From Acidithiobacillus caldus ATCC 51756 (lineage in GTDB: Bacteria > Pseudomonadota > Gammaproteobacteria > Acidithiobacillales > Acidithiobacillaceae), in the NCBI RefSeq assembly GCF_000175575.2, contig NZ_CP005986.1:1123549-1187548 (forward strand): a stretch of DNA of 64,000 bases. Direction: 5' to 3'. The notes below the pieces were generated by a model that saw only the letters and a program-made list of their open reading frames with translations, made no database searches and was not told where the DNA came from. Within the stretch, counting starts at the first letter, position 1; each line of letters begins with the position of its first letter. A program made the translations under genes and the position numbers. This document shows positions 1 to 8,077 of the stretch, piece by piece.

Positions 1-2
1 CC

Positions 3-440
3 GGCTTCTCCCTCTACGGCGGCAGTCTCCTGCTGATTCTGGCCTATACGGCGGCTACCGCGCCCATGCTCACCCGCCTTTTGCAGGCGCCCATGGCCCA
101 GCTGGATCGGTCGCTGGGGGATGCCGCTCGCATCCACGGGGTATCGGCCTGGGTCCGCTGGCTGGACATCGATGCGGCCCTGTTGTCGCGGCCGCTGGTG
201 CGCGGCTGGCTTCTGGCCTTTGGCACGGTGATGTTTGAGCTGCCGGTATCGGAACTCCTTTACCCGGCGGGCAAGACGCCCTTGGGGGTTGCGGTACTCG
301 CCCTGAACAACGGTGAGCATTTTGCGGCGGCGGCGCGCCTTGCCCTGGGCGGTTTGGCGAGCGTGGCTCTGGTTACGGTGGTGGTGCTGGTGCTGCTGCG
401 TTTTGCACTCCCCGATTACCGGATGGCTGTGACACAATAG
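3..440 (+). CDS. Fe3+-type ABC transporter permease, C-terminal part (5' end outside window)
   Basis: The frame is open from the window edge and stops at 438-440, so only the last ~145 residues are visible. Several hydrophobic segments flank a cytoplasmic loop with the EAA-like pattern of binding-protein-dependent permeases (LGDAARIHG followed by an R-rich stretch and a new membrane span). The class resembles FbpB/ThiP-type permeases that import ferric iron or similar substrates across the inner membrane. An ABC ATPase begins 12 bp downstream and probably powers it. The iron substrate is inferred from the FTR1-like gene after the ATPase; thiamine or another substrate is not excluded. Confidence 0.75.
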   Translation, partial: GFSLYGGSLLLILAYTAATAPMLTRLLQAPMAQLDRSLGDAARIHGVSAWVRWLDIDAALLSRPLVRGWLLAFGTVMFELPVSELLYPAGKTPLGVAVLALNNGEHFAAAARLALGGLASVALVTVVVLVLLRFALPDYRMAVTQ

Positions 441-452
441 GAGGCGAGCGGT

Positions 453-1556
453 ATGGCGACGGCAAGGGAGTGGGTGCCAGCGGTGGGTGCGGCGCATGCA
501 GGAGAAGCCAGCGACGGTGCGGCGGCGCTTCTGGAAGTGCAGGCCTTGCATCTGCGCTTGGGGCGAAAGACGATTCTGCGCGGGATCGATCTCCGCTTGA
601 ATCCGGGCGAGGTCGTGCTACTCATCGGTCCCTCGGGCTCGGGCAAGAGCAGCCTGCTGCGCGCCATTGCCGGGCTCGAACCCCTGGAAAAAGGCCGTAT
701 TCGGCTTCAGGGAGACCTGTTGGACGATGGCCGCGGTACGGCGCTCAGCCCCGAGCAGCGACGGATGGCCATGGTTTTCCAGGAGCACGCCCTGTGGCCG
801 CATCTGACGGTGGAAGAGAATGTCCAGTTGGTCATTCCCGGGCGTAGCGGGCGCGAGAAGACGCGCGCGTTGCTCGAGCGTATGGGCATCGCCCAGCTCG
901 CCAAGCGCCGACCCCACGAGATTTCCGGTGGGCAGCGCCAGCGGGTGGGGCTCGCGCGGGCCCTGGCCGTGGCTCCCAGCCTCATGCTCATGGACGAGCC
1001 GCTGTCCAGCCTCGATGTGGAGTTGCGCGAACAATTGCGTTTGGAGATTCGGCGCTGGCTGCGGGAGTTGGGTATCGGTGCCTTGATCGTCAGCCACGAT
1101 CCCGACGACCTCTGGCGTCTGGCGGATCGGGTCGTGGTCCTCGCCGATGGCCGTGTCGTCCAGGACGGTTCGCCCCAGAACCTCTACGATCACCCGCAAC
1201 TGCCCTGGATCGCACGCTTCACCGGCGCCCAAGGGCCTTTCCCGGCGCGCTGGGAGGATGGCATGCTGGACTTCGCTGGACAGGGGCTGAAACACCCGGG
1301 CTTTGGTGGCGCCTCTGGCTCGGGTTGGCTCTTCATCCGACCTGAGCGTGTGGAGATCCGGGGCGAGGCCCAGCGGGGGCTTGCGGCTGTGCTGCGCCAT
1401 TGTGCCTTTGAGCGCGGCCACTATCGCAGCTACTGGGAGCTCCCGGGTTTGTCCGATACTTTGGTCGCCCTATCCAGCAGTGCGCCGCCGGCGCACGCGC
1501 GCCTGTGGGTCGACCCACAACAGCTTTTCTTTTTTCCACGATCTTCACAGGAGTGA
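453..1556 (+). CDS. ABC transporter ATP-binding protein, FbpC/PotA-like
   Basis: A 367-residue ATPase expected to energise the adjacent permease. Visible motifs are Walker A GPSGSGKSS, Q-loop VFQEHALW, the signature ISGGQRQR, Walker B LMLMDEP followed by the D-loop, and the switch His in VSHD. After the ~240-residue nucleotide-binding domain there is a C-terminal extension of ~110 residues containing FIRPERVEI, typical of the TOBE-like regulatory domain of FbpC/CysA/PotA ATPases. A strong AGGAGG-type ribosome site precedes the ATG. The N-terminus carries ~25 extra residues before the usual start of the fold, so a downstream start is possible. An Fe3+ substrate is inferred from the neighbours. 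Confidence 0.85.
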   Translation: MATAREWVPAVGAAHAGEASDGAAALLEVQALHLRLGRKTILRGIDLRLNPGEVVLLIGPSGSGKSSLLRAIAGLEPLEKGRIRLQGDLLDDGRGTALSPEQRRMAMVFQEHALWPHLTVEENVQLVIPGRSGREKTRALLERMGIAQLAKRRPHEISGGQRQRVGLARALAVAPSLMLMDEPLSSLDVELREQLRLEIRRWLRELGIGALIVSHDPDDLWRLADRVVVLADGRVVQDGSPQNLYDHPQLPWIARFTGAQGPFPARWEDGMLDFAGQGLKHPGFGGASGSGWLFIRPERVEIRGEAQRGLAAVLRHCAFERGHYRSYWELPGLSDTLVALSSSAPPAHARLWVDPQQLFFFPRSSQE

Positions 1557-1559
1557 ATT

Positions 1560-2279
1560 ATGTCGCCCTGGCAAATCGTTACGGCCACTGGTCTTGCTGC
1601 CATTGTCGAATGGGTCGAGGCCTTCACCATCGTCCTCGCCGTCGCCCTGACCATTGGCTGGCCACGGGCGCTGGGGGCGAGCATCGCCGCCATCCTGACC
1701 CTCGTGGCCATGACCGTGGCCGGCGGCAGCCTCTTGCTGGCGGGCATCGATGTCCTCTGGCTGCAGGCGGTGGTGGGCATCTTCCTGCTCTTTTTTGGTA
1801 GTCGCTGGTTGGCCAAGGCCATTGCCCGCGCCTCCGGGCGGGTGCCCCTGCACGATGAGGAGAAGGCCTTCGCCAAGACCCAGGATCGGCTACGCGGCGA
1901 TGTTTCGGCGGCTTGGCTCGTAGCCTACAAGGGCGTATTGCTGGAGGGGCTCGAGGTATGGCTCATCGTCATCGCCCTGGGAGCGCAGACCCACACCATG
2001 ACCCTTGCCGCCGCTGCCGCCGCCGGCGCCCTGGTCCTGGTCGCCCTGGCGGGGGGCATCATCCATCGCCCCCTGCGACGGGTTCCGGAGAACAGTATGA
2101 AGTTCTTTGTCGGTGCCATGATCACGGCCTTCGGCAGCTATTGGACTCTGCACGCCCTGGGTCTTGCTTGGCCCGGTGAGGACGCCGCCATCCCGGTGCT
2201 GGTGGCCTTTTATCTCTTGACTGGTATGCTTGCCGTACTGCTGCTGCGGGCGAACAAGGTACGCGGGGTGGCGGCATGA
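1560..2279 (+). CDS. FTR1-like integral membrane protein, putative iron permease (COG4280-type)
   Basis: 239 residues with about six to seven hydrophobic segments. Two ExxE motifs sit in membrane context: EWVEAFTIVLAV in the first span and LLEGLEVWLIVIALG near the middle. These resemble the REGLE motif of FTR1 iron permeases and suggest an internal repeat with two metal-binding half-sites. It starts 3 bp after the ABC ATPase stop and shares its last bases with the next small ORF, so it is co-transcribed with the ABC genes. Iron transport is inferred from the ExxE motifs and the neighbours; the closest family may be an uncharacterised membrane family rather than true FTR1. Confidence 0.6.
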   Translation: MSPWQIVTATGLAAIVEWVEAFTIVLAVALTIGWPRALGASIAAILTLVAMTVAGGSLLLAGIDVLWLQAVVGIFLLFFGSRWLAKAIARASGRVPLHDEEKAFAKTQDRLRGDVSAAWLVAYKGVLLEGLEVWLIVIALGAQTHTMTLAAAAAAGALVLVALAGGIIHRPLRRVPENSMKFFVGAMITAFGSYWTLHALGLAWPGEDAAIPVLVAFYLLTGMLAVLLLRANKVRGVAA

Positions 2280-2452
2280 GAGCCTTGTGGAAAACCCTCT
2301 TTGGTGACCGCTATACCGTTGCCGTGGTTCTGCTGACCCTGGTCCTCAACTATGCCCTCTTGCGCAGTCCCTGGGCATACGTGGCAGCATACACCTTTCC
2401 CGCCATCCTCATGGCGGGTATCGTCTGGATGGCTTGGCGACAAGGAGAATGA
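2276..2452 (+). CDS. 58-residue membrane protein
   Basis: A short ORF whose ATG overlaps the stop of the FTR1-like gene (ATGA). The product has two hydrophobic segments (VAVVLLTLVLNYALL and AYTFPAILMAGIVWMAW) separated by a short polar turn, with a basic N-terminus. The tight coupling argues that it is a real gene and perhaps an accessory subunit of the membrane protein before it. I recognise no family and assign no function. Confidence 0.55.
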   Translation: MRALWKTLFGDRYTVAVVLLTLVLNYALLRSPWAYVAAYTFPAILMAGIVWMAWRQGE

Positions 2453-2480
2453 CGTGCGCCATAAAAAGGAAGGGAGCGTA

Positions 2481-3281
2481 ATGGCTTGGATGCTGGGGCT
2501 CGTGCTGGGCCTGCTGTGCTGGTTTGGTCCTTTGACGGCTTGGGCCAAGGAAAACGTCCCGCCCGCTGCCGAGATGCGCTTTCAGCACTACACCTTTGCC
2601 CTGCTGTGGCAACCGGGGGTGTGCAAGGCCTGGAGCGATGTGGGCGCAAGCTGCGCCCATATGGGTCCGCGTTCGCGGGCTAGTCGGGAGTGGAGTCTGC
2701 ACGGTCTTTGGGCAAGCCGGCCCGAGGTTCTGGTGCGTCAGCAAGTACCGGATGAGACCTGGTGGAAATACGGCTGCAACTGGTTCGAGCCGGGTCGTCC
2801 GCCGCTTCCCCACGACTCCTGCAGCGCCCTACCGGCCTTGAAACTCTCGCCCGCCACGGAAAGTCGTTTACGCGAGCACATGCCCATGACCAACAACTGT
2901 CTGGATCGGCATGAGTTTTACAAGCACGAGGTTTGCTTTGGATCCAGCCCCGATGCCTATTTCACCCAGGCCCTGAATCTCTTGGACAAGGTCAATGCCA
3001 GCAGTTTCACCGCCTTCGTCCGCGACCACCGCGGTGAGTGGGTACGTCGCGATGCCTTGTTGCGTGCCTTTGCCGATGCTTTCCATGGCCACAGCGATGC
3101 CCTGGAGTTGCGCTGTGAGCAACCCGATGGCGCCCGCGGTGGACCCAGGCGCGAGGGTACGGTGTTGACGGAAGCGTGGATCACCTTGCGCGCCGATAAA
3201 GTTGCCGACTTCCCGGCGCCGGATAGTCTGATGGCCGGACGCAAGGGGAATTGCGCGCGCCTAATCCATATCCTGCCCTGA
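2481..3281 (+). CDS. Periplasmic ribonuclease T2 family protein
   Basis: 266 residues with a signal peptide (hydrophobic LGLVLGLLCW, cleavage near AWA-KE). RNase T2 enzymes cut single-stranded RNA through 2',3'-cyclic intermediates using two conserved histidine boxes. Box I is visible as WSLHGLWAS (catalytic His in SLHGLW) and box II as RHEFYKHEVC (HExxKH). Multiple cysteines fit an exported disulfide-bonded enzyme. The ATG at 2481 has AAGGAAGGG upstream and gives an intact signal peptide; an upstream in-frame GTG at 2454 would add a polar tail before the signal. It lies 28 bp after the small membrane protein, so it may end the same transcript. A link to iron uptake is not obvious. Confidence 0.85.
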   Translation: MAWMLGLVLGLLCWFGPLTAWAKENVPPAAEMRFQHYTFALLWQPGVCKAWSDVGASCAHMGPRSRASREWSLHGLWASRPEVLVRQQVPDETWWKYGCNWFEPGRPPLPHDSCSALPALKLSPATESRLREHMPMTNNCLDRHEFYKHEVCFGSSPDAYFTQALNLLDKVNASSFTAFVRDHRGEWVRRDALLRAFADAFHGHSDALELRCEQPDGARGGPRREGTVLTEAWITLRADKVADFPAPDSLMAGRKGNCARLIHILP

Positions 3282-3743
3282 GATCTTGTCCCAAGCTGGG
3301 CAAGGAAGAACCAGCGCGACCGACGCCGGCGGCGCCGCATGCCTTTGGCGCTGGCGCGGCGGCTCGATCCGCCACCCAAGGTGTTTGCGACGAGACCTGC
3401 GGAGAACCGCTGCCCGTCGGCGGGCAGCATCGCGGTTGCCACCATCGCGGTCGCCACCATCGCATGGGGATGCGGAATGGCTCACGTTTGGGACGATCCC
3501 GCGGCAGGCTGTTGTTTGGATCTCGAAACGCGGATGCAGAGGACGCTTGGGCCTCGTCGGTGCTACACTCGCGCCAAGGTTTGGGCCGCTGTTCGAGAAC
3601 CAGGTGATTGGCTGGACGTCAATATCGTATGTGTTTGTCGTGGACACGAGGGTCCACGGCCTGCACCAGTTTAGCGTGCGTGCGGGCCGGTTACGCGAGT
3701 GTGGTGGGCAGTGCCGATGTTTGGTGAGCGGCAGATTGTGGCA
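3282..3743 (+). other. 462-bp intergenic region with a short tandem repeat
   Basis: I see no convincing gene here: the ORFs on either strand have R/P/A-rich compositions typical of out-of-frame GC-rich DNA. A 15-bp unit (CATCGCGGTTGCCAC) is repeated about 2.4 times at 3428-3463. No clear sigma70 promoter with good spacing or rho-independent terminator was found. The promoter of the efflux genes that follow should lie near the 3' end of this region. Confidence 0.5.
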
Positions 3744-5186
3744 GTGAAGTTCCGACCACATCATCTCATGCCCGCCCTCTTTCTGCTCCTCACCGGCTGT
3801 GCGGGCTTGCCCAAGTATCTCCCCCGGAACGGCGACGCCACGGCTCTGCCGAAAATGGCACGCCCCGCGGGCATGACCACCATCCCCTGGCCGCGCGCGC
3901 GTTGGTGGCAAGCTCTACGGCAACCGGCCCTGAATACCTTGGTGGCGCAGGCCCTTGCCCACAATCCCGACCTACGGGAGGCCAGTGCCCGGGTGCTGCT
4001 GGCCGAGGCCCAGGTGACGGCGGCCCATTCCCGGTTGCTGCCCCACTTTCAGCTCGGTCTGGCCTTTACCCAACAGTACTTTTCGGCCCAGGGGCTGCAC
4101 CTCAGCGCCAACGGTACGGGCAACTTCTATACCGAGCTCAATCCCATCGAGGCCCGGTATCACGTCGATCTCTGGGGGCGGGACGCCGATCTGGTGCGGG
4201 CGGCGCGGGGTCGTCTGGCCATGGTACGAGCGCAGGCCGCCCAGACACGCTTGCTGCTCAGCACGGCCATAGCCCTGCATTATGTGGCCCTGCAGGGGGA
4301 CACGCAGCTCCTGCGAGAGGAAAGACGGCTGCGTCACTGGCAGAAGGCAGCCCTGCAGGTGGCCGAGCAGGCGTACCGTAGCGGCCTCGAGGATCGCAGT
4401 GCCGTGGACGGGGCGAAGGTGACTTTGCAACAATCTTCCCAGCGCTGTGCCGCCCTGGTAGCTGCCATCGCTGCCCAGAAACACGCACTGGCAGATCTGG
4501 CGGGGCAGGGGCCCGATGCGGTCATCGACGTGAACGCAGCGGATGCTCGCCAACCCCTGCCGGACGTGGGTGTACCCGCGCAGCTGCCCATGGGGCTTCT
4601 CGGTCGACGACCCGATATCGTTGCCGCGCGCTGGGCTGTGCGCGCGGCCGCCGCCCAGGTTGGGGCCGCGCGTGCGGCCTTCTATCCCAACATCAATCTT
4701 CGGCTTCTGGCCGGGTGGAACAGCATTCACCTGGCGGATCTCTTTGACCCCGGCAATTTTGCCCACGCCGTCGGTCCCGCCATTACTCTGCCCATCTTTG
4801 AGGGGGGCGCGCTCCGGGCTCAGCTGAGGTCGCAGAATGCGGTTTTTCTGGCAGCACAGGACCACTATCGAGCGACGATCCTGAATGCTTTACGGCAGGT
4901 GGCCGACGTACTCAGCGAGGCCCAGCGACTGCAGCGCGATGCCGCAGCCTTGCGTGCCCAGTGGCGGTCGCAGCGAAACCAATGGCTCCTGCAGCGCTCG
5001 GCCTGGCGCAGTGGTCTGGCATCTCGGCTTCCCAGTCTCGAGGCGCGCATTCAGTTGCAGCGCACCAGGGAAGCAGAGACGGTAGATCGAACCCGGCGCC
5101 TGCAGAACTGGGTATTATTGGAATCGGCCTTGGGCGGCGGTTATACCTTGGCCCATGAGCAGCAGACAAAGGAGCACGATGGCTGA
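3744..5186 (+). CDS. NodT/OprM-type outer-membrane efflux lipoprotein
   Basis: 480 residues from the GTG at 3744. That start gives a standard lipoprotein signal: basic KFRPHH, hydrophobic core and lipobox LLTGC. The rest is a TolC-fold outer membrane factor with the duplicated helical pattern, including PIEARYHVDLWGR before the first barrel/helix repeat and ARAAFYPNINL and GPAITLPIFEGG in the second. These proteins form the exit duct of tripartite efflux pumps. The adaptor gene overlaps its 3' end. Upstream in-frame ATGs at 3699 and 3720 would bury the lipobox behind extra residues and are less likely. Confidence 0.88.
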   Translation: MKFRPHHLMPALFLLLTGCAGLPKYLPRNGDATALPKMARPAGMTTIPWPRARWWQALRQPALNTLVAQALAHNPDLREASARVLLAEAQVTAAHSRLLPHFQLGLAFTQQYFSAQGLHLSANGTGNFYTELNPIEARYHVDLWGRDADLVRAARGRLAMVRAQAAQTRLLLSTAIALHYVALQGDTQLLREERRLRHWQKAALQVAEQAYRSGLEDRSAVDGAKVTLQQSSQRCAALVAAIAAQKHALADLAGQGPDAVIDVNAADARQPLPDVGVPAQLPMGLLGRRPDIVAARWAVRAAAAQVGAARAAFYPNINLRLLAGWNSIHLADLFDPGNFAHAVGPAITLPIFEGGALRAQLRSQNAVFLAAQDHYRATILNALRQVADVLSEAQRLQRDAAALRAQWRSQRNQWLLQRSAWRSGLASRLPSLEARIQLQRTREAETVDRTRRLQNWVLLESALGGGYTLAHEQQTKEHDG

Positions 5187-6336
5187 AGCAGAAGGGCAGG
5201 TACGTCCGTCCCGTTCCCGTAGTAATTTCGCGATCTTTGCCGTGGTTCTGCTGCTGCTCGCGGCGGGCTGGGGTATCTGGTGGATGTTGGTGGGCAGCCA
5301 GCGCATCCGCACCAACGACGCCTACGTGCAGGGTAACATCGTCCCCGTACAGGCGCAGACGGAAGCTACCGTCCGCCGCGTCTATGTAGAGGATACCGAG
5401 TACGTCCATGCGGGAGCACTGCTCGCCAGTGTCCAGGGCGATCGCAGCTACCTCGCCCTGAAGGCCAGCGAGGCCGCCCTGGGCCGGACGGTACGCGAGT
5501 TACGCCGGGAGTTCGCCGAGGTGCAGCGCCTGCAGCACAGCCTCGACGCGCAGAAGGCAGAGTATGCCAAGCTGGGCGAGAATCTCTCACGCTATCGCAA
5601 GGCGCAGGCAGGCGGTGCGGTAGCCACCATCCGCATCACCGATACGCAAGCGGACATGCGCGTGTTGCGGGCCCAAATGGGAGCGACACGGGCCAAATTG
5701 GCGGCGGCGCTGGCCCTGGTGGGTAACACCAACCTGAGCGACAATCCTCTGGTACGTGCGGCGGTTACCCGGGTGGAGAGCGCTTATCTTTCCTGGGCCC
5801 GCCGGGATCTGCGCGCTCCCGTCAGTGGCTACGTGGCACAGCGCCACGCCTACCCCGGTCTGCGGATCCACCCGGGTCAGCAGCTCTTCAGCATCGTACC
5901 CCTGCATGGGCTCTGGGTGGTGGCCAATGTCAAAGAGACGGAAATGGCCCAGGTTCGGCCGGGCGATACCGTCCGTCTCACCAGCTATTATTACGGTGAT
6001 TCGGTTGTCTATCGTGGGGTCGTGGAAGGCTTGGTGCCCGGCGCCGGCAGCGCCTTCTCCATATTGCCGCCAGAAAACGCCACCGGAAATTATATCCACA
6101 TCGTCGAGCGTGTTCCGCTGCGCATCTCTCTGCCCGCCAAGGCACTGGCGAAGCATCCCCTGCGTCCGGGCTTATCCATGGTGGCACGTATCGACATCGC
6201 GGGGAAGGGTAAACGCAGTGTGCTTGCGCCCCTCACCAAGACGCCCGTCGAGGGCTACGAGACTGGCATCTACCGTCGCGAGCTGCAAAGGGCGCGCCAG
6301 CTGGCGCAGAGGATCATTGCCCAGAACGCGGGCTGA
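5179..6336 (+). CDS. HlyD/EmrA-family membrane fusion protein
   Basis: Periplasmic adaptor of a tripartite efflux system. The product has a short cytoplasmic N-terminus, one inner-membrane anchor (FAIFAVVLLLLAAGWGIWW), then the split biotinyl/lipoyl motif (RTNDAYVQGNIVPVQAQTE and LRAPVSGYVAQRHAYPG) flanking a coiled-coil hairpin, and an EmrA-type C-terminal beta domain. The ATG at 5179 follows GGAGCACG and overlaps the outer-membrane gene by 8 bp; a start at 5155 would add eight residues. EmrA proteins normally work with an EmrB/DHA2 major-facilitator permease, but no such gene follows. Confidence 0.88.
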   Translation: MAEAEGQVRPSRSRSNFAIFAVVLLLLAAGWGIWWMLVGSQRIRTNDAYVQGNIVPVQAQTEATVRRVYVEDTEYVHAGALLASVQGDRSYLALKASEAALGRTVRELRREFAEVQRLQHSLDAQKAEYAKLGENLSRYRKAQAGGAVATIRITDTQADMRVLRAQMGATRAKLAAALALVGNTNLSDNPLVRAAVTRVESAYLSWARRDLRAPVSGYVAQRHAYPGLRIHPGQQLFSIVPLHGLWVVANVKETEMAQVRPGDTVRLTSYYYGDSVVYRGVVEGLVPGAGSAFSILPPENATGNYIHIVERVPLRISLPAKALAKHPLRPGLSMVARIDIAGKGKRSVLAPLTKTPVEGYETGIYRRELQRARQLAQRIIAQNAG

Positions 6337-6532
6337 AGAACCTGCACTGCGCCACATGACCCAATGGGCACACAGCCGATCGACCGCGACAGCGGCACAG
6401 AGGGCGCCATTTTGGGAGGACTCCATGGCCTATCCCTCTACATCCAGGCGCCGCCGACCCCGAGAAGCCGTAGGGACCGTTGCTCGGCGTCCGACGGGAA
6501 AAGCGGCTCGCCGGTGGGATCCGTTTTCCGGT

Positions 6533-7144
6533 TCAAAACATCGGTGTCGACAAGGGTGTCCCCGCAAAAACGAGGGAGCCGACGATCATTCTCAGGATGA
6601 AGTTGATCACCAAGGCGATGACGACGATCACCGCGGTAAAAGCGATGCTTTTGTCCGCAGGGCACTGGAGGGTCTGCGGCAATGCCAGATAGAGCAGGTA
6701 GATGGCGTAGATGGCAGCTATCAGAACGGCGATGGCGCCCAGGGGCGGTATGATGAGCAGAACCCCGGCAATCCAGATCGGAGCGATGGCGTAGGCGACC
6801 GTCTTGGTGGCTTGCACGAGATCGGCTGAGCACTGGAAGGATGGGCTCAGTGCCTTGATTATCCAGGATAGCAGAACGACCAGGGCAATTCCCGTCACAT
6901 AACTGAGGATGGCACTGGTGACCAGAATACCGGTCCCCATGAGCATATAGGGTTTGAGCATCCCAGACATGCGCCCGACCCACCAGAGGCTGCCCAGAAG
7001 ACCGGCGACGGCAGGCACGGCGGCGAGCCAGACTACCCAGCCCAGATAAAGGCTATTGATGGATGTTGCTTCCCCGGCAATCTGCGCCCAAAGTTCGCGG
7101 GGGTTGGTGAACATTAGTTGAATACGTTGAAATATGGAATTCAT
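6533..7144 (-). CDS. Yip1-family inner-membrane protein
   Basis: 203 residues with about five transmembrane helices. The N-terminus (IFQRIQLMFTNPRELWAQIAGE) matches the start of Yip1/DUF1282 proteins, which begin with an amphipathic stretch containing P-x-E-x-W before the first span. Function of bacterial members is poorly defined. It is transcribed toward the efflux operon (convergent) and divergently from the multicopper oxidase. Start is the ATG at 7142-7144. Confidence 0.75.
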   Translation of the reverse strand: MNSIFQRIQLMFTNPRELWAQIAGEATSINSLYLGWVVWLAAVPAVAGLLGSLWWVGRMSGMLKPYMLMGTGILVTSAILSYVTGIALVVLLSWIIKALSPSFQCSADLVQATKTVAYAIAPIWIAGVLLIIPPLGAIAVLIAAIYAIYLLYLALPQTLQCPADKSIAFTAVIVVIALVINFILRMIVGSLVFAGTPLSTPMF

Positions 7145-7511
7145 CGTCTTATCGCTCCTGCCCCGGTGGGGCCTTAAAGTCTAGTATCCCATGGGGTCAT
7201 CTACAAGTCTGTTTTACGGGGCGAAACCCTGGTGTGAATTTCCGTGACATGACCTTTTCCCACACGCTTGGCCGGCCTGTGGTCCCATGGATTCCGAGGT
7301 AGCCCAAGCGCTTTCCCGACGTTTTCAGAATTTGGAGCTTTGCGCGAATCTTGGCATACGCGGATGCCACGACCACATCGGGCCCGGGCTTTAGGCGAGT
7401 GTCCGACGAAGGTGCCGCCCAAAAAACTAAACCTTACAATCGCTTCACGGTTGTCGGATTGAAAGGTCTGCTCTAGAGTGGTCGATAACCCGTTGCACGA
7501 GGATCCTAGCC
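7145..7511 (+). other. 367-bp divergent intergenic region upstream of the multicopper oxidase
   Basis: It separates the Yip1-family gene (minus) from the broken multicopper oxidase gene (plus), so it should hold both promoters. I see no gene in it; the longer ORFs are short on plausible composition and overlap the start of the oxidase. The only distinct structure is the 11-bp inverted repeat at 7431-7467, listed separately. Confidence 0.5.
7431..7467. promoter_or_regulatory. Inverted repeat upstream of the multicopper oxidase, possible operator
   Basis: ACCTTACAATC (7431-7441) and GATTGAAAGGT (7457-7467) form an 11-bp inverted repeat with one mismatch and a 15-bp spacer, ending 44 bp before the oxidase ATG. 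Outer ACCTT/AAGGT halves recall MerR-family (CueR-like) operators, but the spacing is 16 bp longer than in a CueR box. Regulation by copper is therefore only a guess. Confidence 0.3.
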
Positions 7512-8068
7512 ATGCCGCACCAGCGTGTATCTTCACAATCCCGCTCCACCTCCCGTCGCCTTTTCCTGCGTGAGCTTGCCGCCGCCGCACTTCTGGCCGG
7601 CACCAGCAACTGGGTGCGGGCCGCTCATATGGCGGGAATGTCCATGGCAGCGGGATCCGAATCCATGGGCATGGGGGCCATGGGTTCCATGTTGGCAACG
7701 ACTCCGATCCTCAGGCACACACCGAGCTTTGCGGGGCCCTTGCCCATCCCGCCTCTGTACGCCGGGCAATCGCGCCGCCGATGGCGTGCGTGAATACCGT
7801 CTGGCCATAGCGGCAGGGCAAGCCCAGCTGAGTGCTGGGCTGGCGCCAACCCCAACCTGGGGTTATCGCGGTGCGATCCTGGGGCCAAGCCTGCGCATTC
7901 CCCGGGGAGAACCCATACGGATCCTGGTCCACAACGGTCTCGATCAGAGTACCACCACCCACTGGCACGGCGCGCACGTGCCCGGCGACATGGACGGTGG
8001 ACCGCAGAGCCTGATCGCCCCGGGGCGGACCTGGCACTACCACTACACCATCGATCAGCCGGAGGCGA

Positions 8069-8077
8069 CGCTTTGGT
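8069..8077. repeat. Target-site duplication, left copy
   Basis: CGCTTTGGT directly before the IS256-family left end and repeated exactly at 9497-9505. A 9-bp duplication fits IS256-family elements (8-9 bp). Confidence 0.93.

Noticed and set aside
3428-3463. CRISPR-like repeats
   Set aside because: Repeat units are only 15 bp, directly adjacent without spacers, and fewer than three copies; no cas genes.
6424-6829. Plus-strand frame with a strong ribosome site after the efflux adaptor
   Set aside because: The start is attractive, but the product is R/D/Q-rich, lacks membrane segments and overlaps the Yip1 gene antisense. Kept only as a hint of a deleted gene.
5756-6829. 357-codon plus-strand frame inside the adaptor gene
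   Set aside because: Shifted frame of the EmrA-type gene running into antisense of the Yip1 gene; Arg/Pro/Ser-rich without motifs.
7431-7467. CueR operator for the copper oxidase
   Set aside because: ACCTT and AAGGT are present but the dyad spans 37 bp, not the ~21 bp of CueR boxes.
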